Below are positions 46,715-55,966 of a DNA stretch of 64,000 nucleotides, piece by piece. The first letter of the stretch is position 1, and each line of letters starts with the position of its first letter. Origin of the DNA: Candidatus Poribacteria bacterium (GTDB taxonomy: Bacteria > Poribacteria > WGA-4E > WGA-3G); contig JAGFCA010000011.1 in NCBI GenBank assembly GCA_022394755.1, forward strand, positions 53,781 through 117,780, read 5' to 3'. Under the pieces are notes generated by a model. It was given only the letters and a program-made list of their open reading frames with translations. It was not told the origin of the DNA and searched no databases. Both the position numbers and the translations under genes were made by a program.

Positions 46715-47641
46715 TTGAAGAAACATACTGTTGCTATTTTCAGTCTTATTCTTATTACAATTTTAGCATGTACAATTGCCTATGCTGGACCGGATCACGA
46801 ACATTCAGGTGATCATCTAAAGAAGTTTTTCACACAGAACATAACTATACAATTCGCTGTGGTAGCACTGATTGTGTCTTTTGTCTTGGGGGGATTACAT
46901 GCTTTAACTCCAGGACACGGTAAGGCAGTTGTGGCAGCATATCTTGTAGGTTCAAAAGGTAGAGTTATTGATGCTGTATTTCTGGGATTGGTTGTAACTT
47001 TCACACACACATTTAGTGTTATTGCTCTCGGTGTAATTCTATTGTTAGCTAAAAACCGAATACAGCATGAATCTGTTGTGATGTGGTTAAGTCTGGTTTC
47101 TGGTGTTCTTATCGTAGGTATTGGAGCATGGTTATTGGGTAGAAATATAAAGCAATACTATACCGGTAGTGGACATGGTCATAGCCACGGACATGGTCAT
47201 AGCCACAGTCATGGACATGATCACAGTCACGGACATGATCACAGTCACGGACATGACCATACTCACGGACACACACACAGCCACGGTGGACATTCTCATA
47301 GTCATGTTCCATCTGATAGAACGGGTTTCTGGGGAATATTAACACTCGGTATCTCAGGCGGAATTGTACCATGTGTGGATGCACTTCTCGGACTCTTATT
47401 TGCAATCAGTTTAAATAAACTTACATGGGGAGTGATCATCCTTTGTGCCTTCTCTTTAGGACTTGCTGCTGTGTTAGTTGCTATAGGTATTTTAATGGTC
47501 TTGGCTAAACCAATGATTGAACGTTTTACAGGTGAAGGAATTTGGTTAAAGCGAATGCCGATCATCAGTGCAAGTGTTGTTATTATTCTAGGTGCAGTCT
47601 TAGTCTTCAAAGCACTCAACGATGTTGGTGGTCATATTTAA
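46715..47641 (+). CDS. NicO-family nickel/cobalt transporter
   Basis: A 308-residue membrane protein starting at TTG, with a signal-like first helix, the NicO hallmark LGGLHALTPGHGKAVVAAYLVGS in the second helix and a later GGIVPCVDALLGLLFA helix. Between helices 4 and 5 lies a cytoplasmic loop of about 45 residues (roughly 153-198) made almost wholly of His, Gly, Ser and Asp, a metal-buffering stretch. NicO proteins move Ni2+ or Co2+. The direction, import or efflux, cannot be told. Nickel would be needed by the two LarA-like enzymes. An intrinsic terminator follows. Confidence 0.88.
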   Translation: MKKHTVAIFSLILITILACTIAYAGPDHEHSGDHLKKFFTQNITIQFAVVALIVSFVLGGLHALTPGHGKAVVAAYLVGSKGRVIDAVFLGLVVTFTHTFSVIALGVILLLAKNRIQHESVVMWLSLVSGVLIVGIGAWLLGRNIKQYYTGSGHGHSHGHGHSHSHGHDHSHGHDHSHGHDHTHGHTHSHGGHSHSHVPSDRTGFWGILTLGISGGIVPCVDALLGLLFAISLNKLTWGVIILCAFSLGLAAVLVAIGILMVLAKPMIERFTGEGIWLKRMPIISASVVIILGAVLVFKALNDVGGHI

Positions 47642-47705
47642 TCCTTACAAGTTCATTCTTATACTCAGTATACAAATAGCATAATTGAATTGCTTTAATT
47701 CTACT

Positions 47706-47740
47706 ATCGGCGTACTTAATCAGTACGCCGATTTTGGTTT
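47706..47740 (+). terminator. Intrinsic terminator after the NicO gene
   Basis: Stem ATCGGCGTACT (47706-47716) and AGTACGCCGAT (47722-47732), 11 perfect pairs, then TTTTGGTTTT. It argues against starting the next gene at the TTG at 47734. Confidence 0.88.
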
Positions 47741-47784
47741 TCGGCATATTAATTCATCATTTTAAGAGAAAAGGGAAATCCCAA

Positions 47785-48663
47785 GTGAATACAATTGGTA
47801 TCTATAGTCCGGGTGATATGGGGCATACTGTCGGCGAGGTATTACACCAGAATGGTCTCCGTGTAATCACCTGTTTGGAAGGTAGAAGTCAACGCACACA
47901 GCAACTCTCTGAAAAAGCAGGTATAGAGAATGTAAATTCCTTTACAGATTTTGTAAATGAAGCAGATTTAATCTTATCAATTATGGTGCCTGCACATGCC
48001 TCTCAAGCCGCTGATAGAGTCTCTGAAGCCTTATTACAGACGAAAACTACATTAACCTATGCCGATTGCAATGCCATTGCACCACATACTGTAAGCAAAA
48101 TAGGTGAGAATATAGATTCTGTAGGTGGAATTTTCATAGATGCTTCTATAATTGGACCACCACCGCGTTCACCCGGTCGAACACGATTTTATGTTTCGGG
48201 ATCAAATCTTGAACCCTTTATTACTCTTAATAATTTCGGTTTAGATGTTCGTCCCCTCGGTGAGGAGATTGGTTTAGCGTCGGCTATAAAAATGTGCTAC
48301 GCATCTTTGACGAAAGGGCTGACTGCCCTATGCACCGAATTACTCACTGCAGCAGAGAAACTTGGTGTTTCTGATGCACTTTCAGATGAATTCAAAATTA
48401 GTCAATCAGCACTCTATGAGCGAATGGAGAACGGACTTCCTGGTATGCCACCAAAAGCAAAACGTTGGATTGGAGAGATGGAGGAAATTGCTGCTACTTT
48501 TGAACATGTAGGATTAACACCTCAAATACTGGCAGGAGCAGCGGACATGTATCGGTTAGTCGGTGAAACACATTTGGCAGATCTTTCACCCGAAGAAAGA
48601 GAAAAGTTCCCATCATTGACAGAATTGGTAGAAGTCCTGGCGAAACAGACCGATAATAATTAG
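47785..48663 (+). CDS. NAD(P)-dependent oxidoreductase, 6-phosphogluconate dehydrogenase-like with DUF1932
   Basis: A 292-residue cytosolic enzyme. It starts with a Rossmann fold, IGIYSPGDMGHTVGEVL, and has the central IGPPPRSPGRTRFYVSG stretch and the helical C-terminal DUF1932 domain with AIKMCYASLTKGLTAL, where the lysine matches the catalytic Lys of beta-hydroxyacid dehydrogenases. It probably oxidises a hydroxy acid. The frame is open from 47734, inside a terminator, so I use the GTG at 47785, which has AAGGGA upstream and gives the usual N-terminus. Substrate unknown. Confidence 0.85.
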   Translation: MNTIGIYSPGDMGHTVGEVLHQNGLRVITCLEGRSQRTQQLSEKAGIENVNSFTDFVNEADLILSIMVPAHASQAADRVSEALLQTKTTLTYADCNAIAPHTVSKIGENIDSVGGIFIDASIIGPPPRSPGRTRFYVSGSNLEPFITLNNFGLDVRPLGEEIGLASAIKMCYASLTKGLTALCTELLTAAEKLGVSDALSDEFKISQSALYERMENGLPGMPPKAKRWIGEMEEIAATFEHVGLTPQILAGAADMYRLVGETHLADLSPEEREKFPSLTELVEVLAKQTDNN

Positions 48664-48715
48664 AATGTCTCTTGTAAATTAGAAATTATTATTTTACGGA
48701 AATAGAAGAATCAAC

Positions 48716-49528
48716 TCATTTTTCCACTTCTGACTCCACCGGTTCCAATATTTCAAACGGTTCAATAATCCATTTTTTAAATGAAACATCATCATCAAAG
48801 AAGGAACGCATTAACGCGAATTCATCTGGCGTTACAATTGCACAAAATAAAATCCCTTCTTCTTCACCCTTTGTACGTATTCGAGATTGCCATGCTCTAT
48901 GGAAAAGCTCGGAATCCCCAGTCATCATTGCTGATATTAGTCCCATTTGAACTGATTTTACTGAGAAGCCTGATGCAGAATGTTTCATTAAAGGCTCTAC
49001 TAAGTCCTTCGTAAGTATTTCTTGGAATTCCTTACGATTATTTAATTCACTCTTTCCTTTCTTGCTCCAATCTCGAACTGTATAATAGAAATCTAACCAT
49101 ATATCCTTCTCCTCCTCACTCGTTTCTGCATCCAAGACTGTTTTTAGTCTATCATATAAAACCATTCTATGGGATTTGTTTGGCATAGAATTAATATATG
49201 AAAGGTAATCCGTGTATTCAGTATTGTATTCTGTGTTAATATAGGAAAGATATTCATCAGTGGAAAATATGGCATCTAAACTAATAGTTTCTTGATTAGA
49301 TTCGTTTTCTTCTATAATGGTAAGAAGTCGTGTTAGTAAAGCCTCTTGTTTTACATTCAAATCTTCGAAGGCATATTGTCTTAGGTTCCGTTTATATTCG
49401 GCTTGTCTATCTATGATTTCTCCCATTTCAGTATACATATTCTTAATGACTGGAACAATTACAACTGCTCCCCCAATAAGAAGTAGTATACCTAATCCTA
49501 AGAGTATGAAAAATATCTGTTTTTTCAA
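48716..49528 (-). CDS. Hypothetical protein with N-terminal membrane anchor
   Basis: I do not recognise this 270-residue protein. It has a single strong transmembrane segment at residues 5-28 with a positive N-terminus, so the rest is likely periplasmic. The remainder is helical, acidic and rich in Glu, Lys, Tyr and Ser, without Cys-based motifs. An AGGAGTAATAA site precedes the ATG. The neighbouring minus-strand gene remnant at 49657 is separated by a terminator-like hairpin. Confidence 0.7.
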   Translation of the reverse strand: MKKQIFFILLGLGILLLIGGAVVIVPVIKNMYTEMGEIIDRQAEYKRNLRQYAFEDLNVKQEALLTRLLTIIEENESNQETISLDAIFSTDEYLSYINTEYNTEYTDYLSYINSMPNKSHRMVLYDRLKTVLDAETSEEEKDIWLDFYYTVRDWSKKGKSELNNRKEFQEILTKDLVEPLMKHSASGFSVKSVQMGLISAMMTGDSELFHRAWQSRIRTKGEEEGILFCAIVTPDEFALMRSFFDDDVSFKKWIIEPFEILEPVESEVEK

Positions 49529-49583
49529 TTTATTACTCCTTTTTCTTTATATACTATCACTGATTATAGGTAGATGCAATATA

Positions 49584-49630
49584 ATAAGGAATAAACGCTA
49601 CAGTCATAAACTATAGTGTTTATTCCTTAT
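49584..49630 (-). terminator. Terminator-like hairpin between the remnant gene and the hypothetical gene
   Basis: Stem ATAAGGAATAAACGCTA (49584-49600) and TAGTGTTTATTCCTTAT (49614-49630), 17 pairs with one wobble. On the minus strand it is followed by TATTGCATC, a weak T-rich tail. Confidence 0.65.
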
Positions 49631-49656
49631 ACCTCTATGTCTGCATTACAAGCCAT

Positions 49657-50106
49657 TTACTCAATGTTATCAGTATTAAACATAATACCTAAAAACTGAA
49701 AAAGGGGTTTGAAATCACCAAGAGTAATCATCAGTTTAGTATTTATACCATCAACTTCAGCCTTTGCAGAAAATCCAACACTGTAATTATTAGGTAGAGT
49801 TTCGAACATTACTGAAAAAGCACGCATTGAAGCTGCACCCGGCATATCCATTTTTGCCAATAATGGCATGGATTTTTTAACTACCATAATAGGAGAGAAG
49901 AGTAACAGAAGGTTATTGTCTGTACCCAAAGCCTTAATTATTTTTTGCATACTCCCATTTACTGACCAATCTTTATCATGTATTACATTCCTATCCAATG
50001 CTAATTTAAGTATCTCAGATGTACTTGCTAGTGATAGATACAATTTACCATTGAACTTATATTGAGTAAAACATGAAAATGTTATACTATAGGGGTTTGA
50101 AAGAGT
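49657..50106 (-). pseudogene. C-terminal remnant of a hypothetical protein, cut off next to an insertion sequence
   Basis: The minus-strand frame is open for about 150 codons from 50106 to a stop at 49657 and reads like real protein (for example CFTQYKFNGKLYLSL and NYSVGFSAKAEVDG). There is no plausible ATG or GTG start with a ribosome-binding site, only an internal TTG, and a stop codon at 50109-50107 lies immediately upstream. The decayed transposase begins about 55 bases away. The simplest reading is a gene truncated by the insertion, keeping only its 3' end. Confidence 0.65.
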
Positions 50107-50161
50107 TTATTTATGTCATATTTTCAACATTATTTATCTATAACTTTTCAAAGGTGTAGTG

Positions 50162-51029
50162 ATGACAGACAAAACTCAAGAATCGCTGTAATACAATGGT
50201 ATTCCTAAGCAGGTTTCGCGTAAAGATTTTAATCGTTATATCAAACCCCATCTCTCAAAACGCATCAAAAGTCCTAAACCGAAACTGTCTTCCTATAAGA
50301 TATTCAACTATATCCTTTATGTTTTACATACGGGTATTCAATAGGGCAACTCCGATCACGGCGTAATGAACTCCATTGGTCTAACGTCTATAAATGGCAT
50401 AATCGATGGTCAAAAGATGGTTCTTATGAGAAACTTTATGAAGCATCTATCATACATCTTCAGGATGCCGACCTCCTTGACACAACTCAACTACCGGGCA
50501 ATGGTTCAAATACCGTCGTCAAAAAAAGGGGACGGCATAGGGTATAGTGGACACAAACATCAGAAAGGTGAAAAAGAGGTGGCCATCACCGACAATAATG
50601 GCTACCCCATTTGTCCGATAACTATCAAGGCGGTCAACAAACATGATTGTACGATTTTACCTCAAGCCCTTACAGAACTGATTCCCATTACCCCACGGAT
50701 AGGCTTGGATCTGAATGGTTCTGTTCTAACATTAGATTCTGGTTTTGATACGAAAGCAAATCATGAGATAATCAAAGAGCAGGGCTTGCTTCCTGTTATC
50801 GACCCAAACCGACGGAATGCTAAAGAACCTATTGTTATTGCTCGTAAGTTCCGTTGGTTTAGGAAAGAAATCTACAAAGATCGGTATAAGTGGAACGCAC
50901 TTTCGGTTGGAACCAGATACTTACCGAAAACTCGCTCTTAGTTATGACAAACTCAAAGAAACCCATTTAGGTTTTCGTAATTTAGCATATTCAATGATAA
51001 ACTTTCGGGTTGCTTTCAACGAAACTTAG
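50162..51029 (+). pseudogene. Decayed IS4/IS5-superfamily DDE transposase
   Basis: Translation gives a transposase in pieces: MTDKTQESL then a TAA; a stretch with KIFNYILYVLHTGIQ ending in TAG; a shifted frame with RNELHWSNVYKWHNRWSKDG; an extra A in a seven-A run near 50521-50527; the main part with GYSGHKHQKGEKEVAITDNNGYPICP and the DSGFDTKANHEI region; and another shift before KLALSYDKLKETHLGFRNLAYSMINFRVAF. At least two nonsense codons and three shifts make it non-functional. I could not identify terminal inverted repeats with confidence. Confidence 0.88.
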
Positions 51030-51137
51030 ATGCTACTCGCTATGAGTTCAAATACTATCTCATCTTTTATTATAATCAAATGATTAAATGATAGGTAGTA
51101 ACCATCCGTTAAGAATTATTGGAAGTTGGTTTTTTAC

Positions 51138-51166
51138 TTGACACATATATAACAAGTCGCTATATT
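51138..51166 (+). promoter_or_regulatory. Sigma-70-type promoter immediately before the MOSC gene
   Basis: TTGACA (51138-51143), 17-base spacer, TATATT (51161-51166). Only nine bases separate the -10 box from the ATG, so the transcript would be nearly leaderless. Confidence 0.75.
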
Positions 51167-51175
51167 TAACCCATC

Positions 51176-51817
51176 ATGAGACTGTTATCCATTAACGTAT
51201 CAAAACCAAAACCGATTAGTCATGAAGGAAAAATAATTTATACAGGTATTTTTAAAGAACCCGTATCTGGAACTGTCATGTTAAGAGAAATGAATATAGA
51301 TGGAGACGGACAAGGTGATTTAAAGGTACATGGTGGTACATATAAGGCAATATACGGATATCCTATAGAACATTATACACATTGGCAACAAGAATTAGGT
51401 AGAGACGATTTGTCCTATGGTCAATTCGGTGAAAACCTAACCGTAAAAGGTATGCTTGAGGATGAAGTGCATATCGGTGATATATTCCAAATTGGACATA
51501 CTGTTAAACTTCAAATAACACAACCCCGTGTCCCCTGTTTCAAATTAGGTCATAAGATGGGTTCCGCTGAATTTCCTAAGATATTTCTAAAAAGCAAACG
51601 GGTAGGTTTCTATTTCAGAGTTCTTGAGGAAGGTGAGATAACTGCACAAGACGATATAGAACGTATAGAACTGTCATCTTATCCAATGAGTGTTACAAAT
51701 ATTCTATCACTACGATACTTTGATACCAACAACCAAACGGATATTAAAAAAGCAATAAAACAACCCGCATTAAGTCCAAGTTGGAAAAAAGATTTTAACA
51801 GACTTCTAAACCTATGA
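51176..51817 (+). CDS. MOSC-domain protein (YiiM-like)
   Basis: A 213-residue cytosolic protein of the molybdenum-cofactor sulfurase C-terminal family. The start [12 protein letters not shown], the [21 protein letters not shown] block and the later [14 protein letters not shown] with its conserved Cys match YiiM, which reduces N-hydroxylated substrates using molybdenum cofactor. The N-terminus fits the family exactly, so the ATG is secure despite the lack of a ribosome-binding site. It overlaps the downstream deaminase gene by four bases (ATGA). Confidence 0.9.
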   Translation: MRLLSINVSKPKPISHEGKIIYTGIFKEPVSGTVMLREMNIDGDGQGDLKVHGGTYKAIYGYPIEHYTHWQQELGRDDLSYGQFGENLTVKGMLEDEVHIGDIFQIGHTVKLQITQPRVPCFKLGHKMGSAEFPKIFLKSKRVGFYFRVLEEGEITAQDDIERIELSSYPMSVTNILSLRYFDTNNQTDIKKAIKQPALSPSWKKDFNRLLNL

Positions 51818-52545
51818 ATGTAAGTAAAGCATCCTCAAAACTGGAAACAAGTAGAGCAGCCGCTGAAGCAGCAAGAAAAAAACTATGTAAGGCAATAACT
51901 GAGAATGGACATGCCAGTTTTATTGTCGCTACAGGAGCATCCCAATTTGATTTTCTCGGTTCGCTTACATCTGATGATTCAATAAACTGGTCTAATACAA
52001 CAATGTTTCATCTTGATGAATATATAGGGATACCTGATACACATCCAGCAAGTTTTTGTAAATATCTCCAAGAACGTTTGGTAGATGTTGTTCATCCAGG
52101 AACTGTCCATTTTCTCAACGGCGTTGCAGATAATCCACAAACCGAATGCGACAGACTCAATCAACTCATCTTAGAACATCATATTGATGTTGCTTTTGTT
52201 GGTATCGGAGAAAATGGTCATTTGGCATTTAATGATCCTCCTGCTGATTTTGAAACTGATGATCCCTACATCGTTGTAGAATTAGACGAAGCATGTAGAT
52301 TACAGCAAGTTGGAGAAGGGTGGTTCAATGGGATTGAGGATGTTCCAACTCACGCAATTTCAATGTCTATCAATCACATTATGAAATCGAAGGCGATAAT
52401 ATGTACAGTCCCTGATGAACGGAAAGCTGAAGCAGTGCGAAATTGTATACAAGGTGAAATATCTCCTATGCATCCAGCATCAATTTTACAGAATCATAAC
52501 GATTGTACCATATATCTGGATAGTGGATCTGCATCCTTACTTTAA
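51814..52545 (+). CDS. nagB: Glucosamine-6-phosphate deaminase (NagB family)
   Basis: A 243-residue enzyme converting glucosamine 6-phosphate to fructose 6-phosphate and ammonia, linking amino-sugar breakdown to glycolysis. Characteristic segments are FHLDEYIGI, the catalytic [15 protein letters not shown] loop and a late [24 protein letters not shown]. It lacks the C-terminal allosteric extension of the E. coli enzyme, as in many NagB-like proteins. Translation is coupled to the MOSC gene. Confidence 0.9.
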   Translation: MNVSKASSKLETSRAAAEAARKKLCKAITENGHASFIVATGASQFDFLGSLTSDDSINWSNTTMFHLDEYIGIPDTHPASFCKYLQERLVDVVHPGTVHFLNGVADNPQTECDRLNQLILEHHIDVAFVGIGENGHLAFNDPPADFETDDPYIVVELDEACRLQQVGEGWFNGIEDVPTHAISMSINHIMKSKAIICTVPDERKAEAVRNCIQGEISPMHPASILQNHNDCTIYLDSGSASLL

Positions 52546-52569
52546 TCATATTCTTCATGGAGATAATTA

Positions 52570-53466
52570 ATGGCTACCAGACAGAATTCTGAGAAAGAAC
52601 AGTCTGTTGGACTCACTGATGAACAAAAACAGCAGTTTCATGATGACGGGTTTTTACTCATTAAAAGTGTTCTACCGAATCAAGCACTCCAACCCTTAAT
52701 TGATGAGTTGACTGGTATGGTTGAGAATGGTGTTCAAGCAGCACTGAGAGAAGGTGTTCTTGATCCATCAAAAACCTATGATGACGAACCATTCGATTCA
52801 CGTTTAGGTAAGGTCTCTCATGCGTCTTCAGATCTCAACTGGATCTGGCGAAAAAGTTTTAGCAACCAGAAAATCCGTACTGCTGGAATGTTCATATTAC
52901 GAACTGCTCCTGAATTGCTGGATGTTGTAGGATCACTTATCGGTCAAGAGATTTTTGCACATCCTCAGTTTAATTTTCGTGCGAAATTACCTAAACAAGC
53001 CATTACTGTAATTCCATGGCATCAGGATTTAGCCTATCTCAACCCTGAAGAAGCAGGAGATACATTGGTGGTGAATGTCTGGTTACCATTGGCAAGAGCA
53101 CATGAAGAAAATGGATGCATGCAGGTTATTCGGGGTTCACATAAGTTCGATCTCATTGAACACAACTTTTATGAACACACTCCCGGTCATACAGGTGGAA
53201 AAGGAATCAGTGAACAGGAATTACCTCCCGGGGATATTGTGACGACGGAACTTGATGTAGGAGATATCTTACTCACGAGTGAACGCGTTGTTCACAGGGG
53301 TCTTCCGAATACGGGTGAGACTGTCAGATGGAGTGTTGATACCCGATATAGTCAAATTGGTCTTCCTACAGGACGTGAAAGTGTTCCTGGCTTTATTGCC
53401 CGGAGTCAGAAAAATCCGGAATCGGTAGCGAAATCACATCATGATTGGAATAGAGAATTTGTATGA
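52570..53466 (+). CDS. Phytanoyl-CoA dioxygenase (PhyH) family protein
   Basis: A 298-residue non-haem iron 2-oxoglutarate dioxygenase. The iron triad is visible as HQD in PWHQDLAYL (about residue 157) and a distal His in ERVVHRGLPN; an arginine for 2-oxoglutarate follows in the GETVRWSVDTRY region. PhyH-like genes are greatly expanded in Poribacteria and their substrates are mostly unknown. It begins 24 bases after nagB and may be in the same operon. Confidence 0.88.
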   Translation: MATRQNSEKEQSVGLTDEQKQQFHDDGFLLIKSVLPNQALQPLIDELTGMVENGVQAALREGVLDPSKTYDDEPFDSRLGKVSHASSDLNWIWRKSFSNQKIRTAGMFILRTAPELLDVVGSLIGQEIFAHPQFNFRAKLPKQAITVIPWHQDLAYLNPEEAGDTLVVNVWLPLARAHEENGCMQVIRGSHKFDLIEHNFYEHTPGHTGGKGISEQELPPGDIVTTELDVGDILLTSERVVHRGLPNTGETVRWSVDTRYSQIGLPTGRESVPGFIARSQKNPESVAKSHHDWNREFV

Positions 53467-53923
53467 TAAAATTTAAAGGATAGCTACAGATTTTTGACAC
53501 ATACTCTATTTATTCTACTATAGTTTGGACAATTTCTGAGAGATGCTTCACAAACTTCAAAGTGTTTCTGGTTTTTCTCCACGGTTCACATGCAATACAA
53601 CTCTAAGAATAATAACTCTGATAGACCAAGCATAGCCCAAGAGAGCGAAATGTTTGTAGAAAACGGTGATACACCACTAAACAAGCCCCAGCGGGGCGAA
53701 ATGTGTATTGATATAGTTGATTCAAGTGGCTGCTTTAGTAGTAGATCAACATAAAATATCTATTATTTAATTGTCCATACTATAGTAAAATTTATTTGAT
53801 GGCATATTATATATATGAATTGGTATAAGTTTACATTTATAACATAACCAGTAATTTCTGGTATCGAATAGTATATCAGCACAAGTAAATATTCTTAAAA
53901 TTAGATTAAATTTGGAGGTTAGT
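53467..53923. other. Intergenic region with a hairpin repeat pair
   Basis: No gene is evident. Two hairpin repeats lie at 53635-53646 (imperfect) and 53685-53697, 50 bases apart. The final 30 bases carry the GGAGG ribosome-binding site of the LamG gene. Confidence 0.7.
53635..53710. repeat. Hairpin repeat pair
   Basis: GCCC-AAGA-GAGC (one mismatch) and GCCCC-AGC-GGGGC, each followed by GAAATGT. The spacing is 50 bases, as at 9.8 and 21.7 kb. Confidence 0.82.
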
Positions 53924-54673
53924 ATGTATAGAGTTATTTTGTCTTTACTCATAATTACAAGTCTATTTTTCGTTTCTTTCCATACCTCAGCATTTAAAAT
54001 TAAGGATGAAGAACTAATGATTTATTTCTCCTTTGATGGTGATAAAGGGGATGTAGTAGAAGATTTAGGTCCACACAAGAACGATGGAGAAGTCGTAGGT
54101 ACGGTTGATTTTGTGGATGGCAAGGTTGGCAAGGCTGCAAAGTTCAGTCAAGCAGGTGAAATCAAAGCTCCCCACGTTGAATTAAACGACAAGAGTTTTA
54201 CAGTAACATTATGGGCAAAACCAGAGTTATCTGGTGGTGATCAGCAGTGTGTGTTTTCCCAGACACAAGTAAATGCTACAAATACAAGCTTACACTATCG
54301 TATTTACAACAATGGTACAGTACGTATGGGATTCTATGGAAATGATCTTGATGCACCTGCAGCTGTAAAAGCAAAAGAGTGGGCACATATCACTTTCTGG
54401 TTAGATGCAGATGAAAAAACCCGTAGAATCTATATTAACGGTGAACAGGCAACAGAGGATAAAGATAAGTCTCTATATAAAGGCACTGCTGGAGATTCCA
54501 TGGTCGGTTCCTGGGGCAATACAGGTCAGAAATTCAACGGACTCCTTGACGAAGTCATGGTGTGGGATAAAGCCTTATCAGAAAATGAGATTGAGCTTAG
54601 TATGGATCCAAACGATGCCGCAGTAGATCCAAATGGTAAAATTGCTACAACTTGGGCACGTGTAAAAAGATAA
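53924..54673 (+). CDS. LamG/concanavalin-type exported protein
   Basis: A 249-residue protein with a signal peptide of about 25 residues and one LamG-like jelly-roll domain. Typical features are LMIYFSFDGDKGDVVEDLGPHKNDGE, the KSFTVTLWAKPEL strand and NGLLDEVMVWDKALSENEI at the end. Such domains bind carbohydrate or protein ligands outside the cytoplasm. The ATG at 53924 follows a GGAGG box by five bases and is preferred over an in-frame TTG at 53912 that overlaps the box. It is convergent with the Gfo/Idh gene across a shared terminator. Confidence 0.88.
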   Translation: MYRVILSLLIITSLFFVSFHTSAFKIKDEELMIYFSFDGDKGDVVEDLGPHKNDGEVVGTVDFVDGKVGKAAKFSQAGEIKAPHVELNDKSFTVTLWAKPELSGGDQQCVFSQTQVNATNTSLHYRIYNNGTVRMGFYGNDLDAPAAVKAKEWAHITFWLDADEKTRRIYINGEQATEDKDKSLYKGTAGDSMVGSWGNTGQKFNGLLDEVMVWDKALSENEIELSMDPNDAAVDPNGKIATTWARVKR

Positions 54674-54707
54674 ATTGTAATTGATTCAAACTATTCTGAG
54701 TAAATTG

Positions 54708-54757
54708 AAACACCGTTATTAGCATATTGTAATATATGTTAATAACGGTGTTTTTTC
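54708..54757. terminator. Intrinsic terminator between convergent LamG and Gfo/Idh genes
   Basis: Stem AAACACCGTTATTA (54708-54721) and TAATAACGGTGTTT (54740-54753), extendable inward through GCATAT/ATATGT, followed by TTTT on the plus strand. The mirrored A-rich start makes it usable in both directions. Confidence 0.88.
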
Positions 54758-54782
54758 ATCATTCTATTTATAAACGTTCGTA

Positions 54783-55817
54783 CTATAAAGACCCATCACC
54801 AAACTGTTTTTTAAATAATTTCACGGTATTGTGTTCTGGATGATTTGGCAGTTCTACGGGAGATTCCCATCCTTCTTCAATCTCAGTCAATTTCACAGGG
54901 TTTCCATCATTTTCCAAAACTGACTTCCATCCCGCAAGAAAGACATTAGTCTTATGCATTAACTGACCAAAAGTTTGTGGCATCTCGTTGTGTAATGCCA
55001 TATTTTGGAAGGACCAAATAGTTGGCAACCAAATTTCAGTTTTATCATAAGGATACCCTGTACCCGTATGAATTCTAAAGTTCTCACCACCATAAGCCTC
55101 AGAAGTGTGAATTTGGACTGTACCCCATGAACCACTTACCTGATGTAGTGTTCCATAAAACTGATGTCCATCACCATTAACGTGTTCAAGAGTGATTACT
55201 CCTGGTGGACTGTGCCAACTATCAGCACGATATGCAACAGATACTACAGGATTTCCTGCCTCTACAATTGCCTTGCACACCATATAAACACCGTGAATAC
55301 CGTGTGTAGGATAGTCATCAAAAGAGTTGGTAGCAGTATAACAAACTATCTGCTTATCGGTAGCCCATGCCTTTGCTCGTGAAATAGCATCGTTATGCTC
55401 ATGACTTGATGGAGCAAGGATTGTAGCACCACTCTTTTCTGCGAGTTCAACCATTTTACGCGCTTTGGCAAGGGAATTGGCAAATGGACGATTGATAAGG
55501 TTCGGTAATCCTGCCTCAAGATACGGTTCATGAAGGATATGATTCCAAGGATGATTATAATAACCACCAGAAATGATGCCATCCACCTTTCCCAACATAT
55601 CATCAAAGTTTTTTACCACCTCGCAACCGTATGCATCTGCTATTGCTTTCGCTTTATCATATTCGATATCCCAACAGTGGGTAATCCGCATTCCAGTAAA
55701 CGGTGTATCCTTCTGTCCTGATCGTGGATTAATATATGGTGCCCACAAAGGCATATGGGAATAGGAGTCACAGTTTAGAAATCCAACACGGAAAGGTTCA
55801 TGAGTTGATGTTTGCAT
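54783..55817 (-). CDS. Gfo/Idh/MocA-family oxidoreductase
   Basis: A 344-residue protein with the two-domain Gfo/Idh/MocA layout. A Rossmann half opens with FRVGFLNCDSYSHMPLW and contains GKVDGIISGGYYNHPW and INRPFANSLAKARKMVELAEKSG, matching the EKP-type loop of the family in altered form (NRP). A beta-sheet substrate domain follows from about residue 130. It probably acts on a sugar or polyol. The usual catalytic EKP lysine is not clearly conserved, so it may be divergent or non-catalytic. No operon partner. Confidence 0.75.
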   Translation of the reverse strand: MQTSTHEPFRVGFLNCDSYSHMPLWAPYINPRSGQKDTPFTGMRITHCWDIEYDKAKAIADAYGCEVVKNFDDMLGKVDGIISGGYYNHPWNHILHEPYLEAGLPNLINRPFANSLAKARKMVELAEKSGATILAPSSHEHNDAISRAKAWATDKQIVCYTATNSFDDYPTHGIHGVYMVCKAIVEAGNPVVSVAYRADSWHSPPGVITLEHVNGDGHQFYGTLHQVSGSWGTVQIHTSEAYGGENFRIHTGTGYPYDKTEIWLPTIWSFQNMALHNEMPQTFGQLMHKTNVFLAGWKSVLENDGNPVKLTEIEEGWESPVELPNHPEHNTVKLFKKQFGDGSL

Positions 55818-55966
55818 GATTCCCCCAATTTAGTCTCTTTGTCTATTGATATGGTTGATCCTGTCAAATAAATTTCATATACTCGAAAAATTGAGTATAA
55901 TTTATATGACCTATATTCAAATGTCAACAATATAACAACCGAATACCAATATTGAAAGGAATTAAG

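Noticed and set aside
50521..50527. Programmed frameshift in the transposase at a seven-A run
   Set aside because: The shift needed is +1, not the usual -1, and other stops and shifts show that the gene is simply decayed.
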